A stretch of 64,000 bases of DNA, taken from Maribacter arenosus. GTDB taxonomy: Bacteria; Bacteroidota; Bacteroidia; Flavobacteriales; Flavobacteriaceae. A program made the position numbers and the translations under genes. Positions within the stretch are counted from its first letter, which is position 1. Each line of letters opens with the position of its first letter. Positions 63,909-64,000 of this stretch are shown here, piece after piece. The DNA lies in assembly GCF_014610845.1 (NCBI RefSeq), contig NZ_JABTCG010000004.1, forward strand, positions 372,001 to 436,000, written 5' to 3'. The notes beneath the pieces were generated by a model. That model had not been told where the DNA came from. It saw only the letters and a list, made by a program, of their open reading frames with translations, and searched no databases.

Positions 63909-64000
63909 TTAGAGTGTTTCGGTCATTTTCCCTATGTTGATTTTTTCGCCTTTATGAAAGTTGATTTCCCTAACTACGGTCATATCACCCCATAAATAGC
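63909..64000 (-). CDS. 3' end of an unidentified gene (cut by window edge)
   Basis: The minus strand is open from the edge to a TAA at 63911-63909 and ends YLWGDMTVVREINFHKGEKI then NIGKMTETL. The codon use is coding-like and the frame has no stops, but 30 residues are too few to name a family. It would be upstream of, and in line with, the DUF885-like gene, 158 bp away. Confidence 0.45.
   Translation of the reverse strand, partial: YLWGDMTVVREINFHKGEKINIGKMTETL

Noticed and set aside
1-64000. Mobile elements, prophage, CRISPR, restriction-modification or toxin-antitoxin modules
   Set aside because: I looked for transposase, integrase, Cas, methyltransferase and toxin-like proteins and for regularly spaced repeats and found none; the window is mostly core and metabolic genes.

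Overview
The window is a 64 kb stretch of a low-to-moderate G+C genome from the Bacteroidota, almost certainly a marine, aerobic member of the Flavobacteriaceae. The evidence is family content (DUF4271 next to hemD, DUF4296 lipoprotein, T9SS sorting tails, Bacteroidota-type LeuRS, dihydroorotase and Mrp variants), lipobox-bearing secreted proteins, and several TAnnTTTG promoter elements of the Bacteroidota type. I cannot fix the genus. I see no tRNA or rRNA gene, CRISPR array, insertion sequence or prophage.

Layout. 1-8 kb: truncated ftsX, leuS, alanine dehydrogenase (ald), a membrane zinc peptidase, then an Lrp/AsnC regulator with a saccharopine dehydrogenase-like gene (amino-acid catabolism). 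8-16 kb: hemD, DUF4271 and a GT39-type glycosyltransferase, divergent from a polyprenol-phosphate-mannose synthase-like gene, pyrC and a DUF4296 lipoprotein; then an epimerase and tyrS. 16-23.5 kb: a LuxE-like acyl-activating protein, two tiny proteins that are little more than a T9SS sorting tail, a PhoB/PhoR-like two-component pair, trmB, a LysE exporter, an alkyltransferase-like protein, and Mrp plus NifU for Fe-S assembly. 23.5-31 kb: GH9 glucanase, polysaccharide deacetylase and ABC exporter in one run, a penicillin-acylase family lipoprotein and a secreted protein of unknown function. 31-36 kb: 2H phosphoesterase, a monoheme cytochrome c lipoprotein, an eight-heme cytochrome with HEAT and TPR repeats, and a PAP2 phosphatase.

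The centre of interest is 36-54 kb. One minus-strand run reads korA-korB-nuoABCDHIJKLMN plus a small conserved gene. Complex I here has no nuoE, nuoF or nuoG (the NADH-oxidising module); nuoD runs directly into nuoH. Instead the operon begins with both subunits of a 2-oxoacid (2-oxoglutarate):ferredoxin oxidoreductase. Divergently come a 2[4Fe-4S] ferredoxin, a full-length pyruvate:ferredoxin oxidoreductase and a cysteine-rich HEPN-like protein. The simplest reading is respiration in which 2-oxoglutarate and pyruvate reduce ferredoxin, and ferredoxin rather than NADH feeds the proton-pumping complex I. The ferredoxin and PFOR promoters each carry a TGACA-N2-TRTCA operator exactly 23 bp upstream of the -7 element, which suggests one Crp/Fnr-type activator.

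54-64 kb: a four-gene operon that looks like D-amino-acid use (GntP/DsdX-like permease, RidA, D-threonine aldolase/D-serine dehydratase-like enzyme, M19 dipeptidase), a decayed aquaporin gene, a large BNR-repeat secreted protein, a DUF885-related secreted protein, and the 3' end of an unidentified gene.
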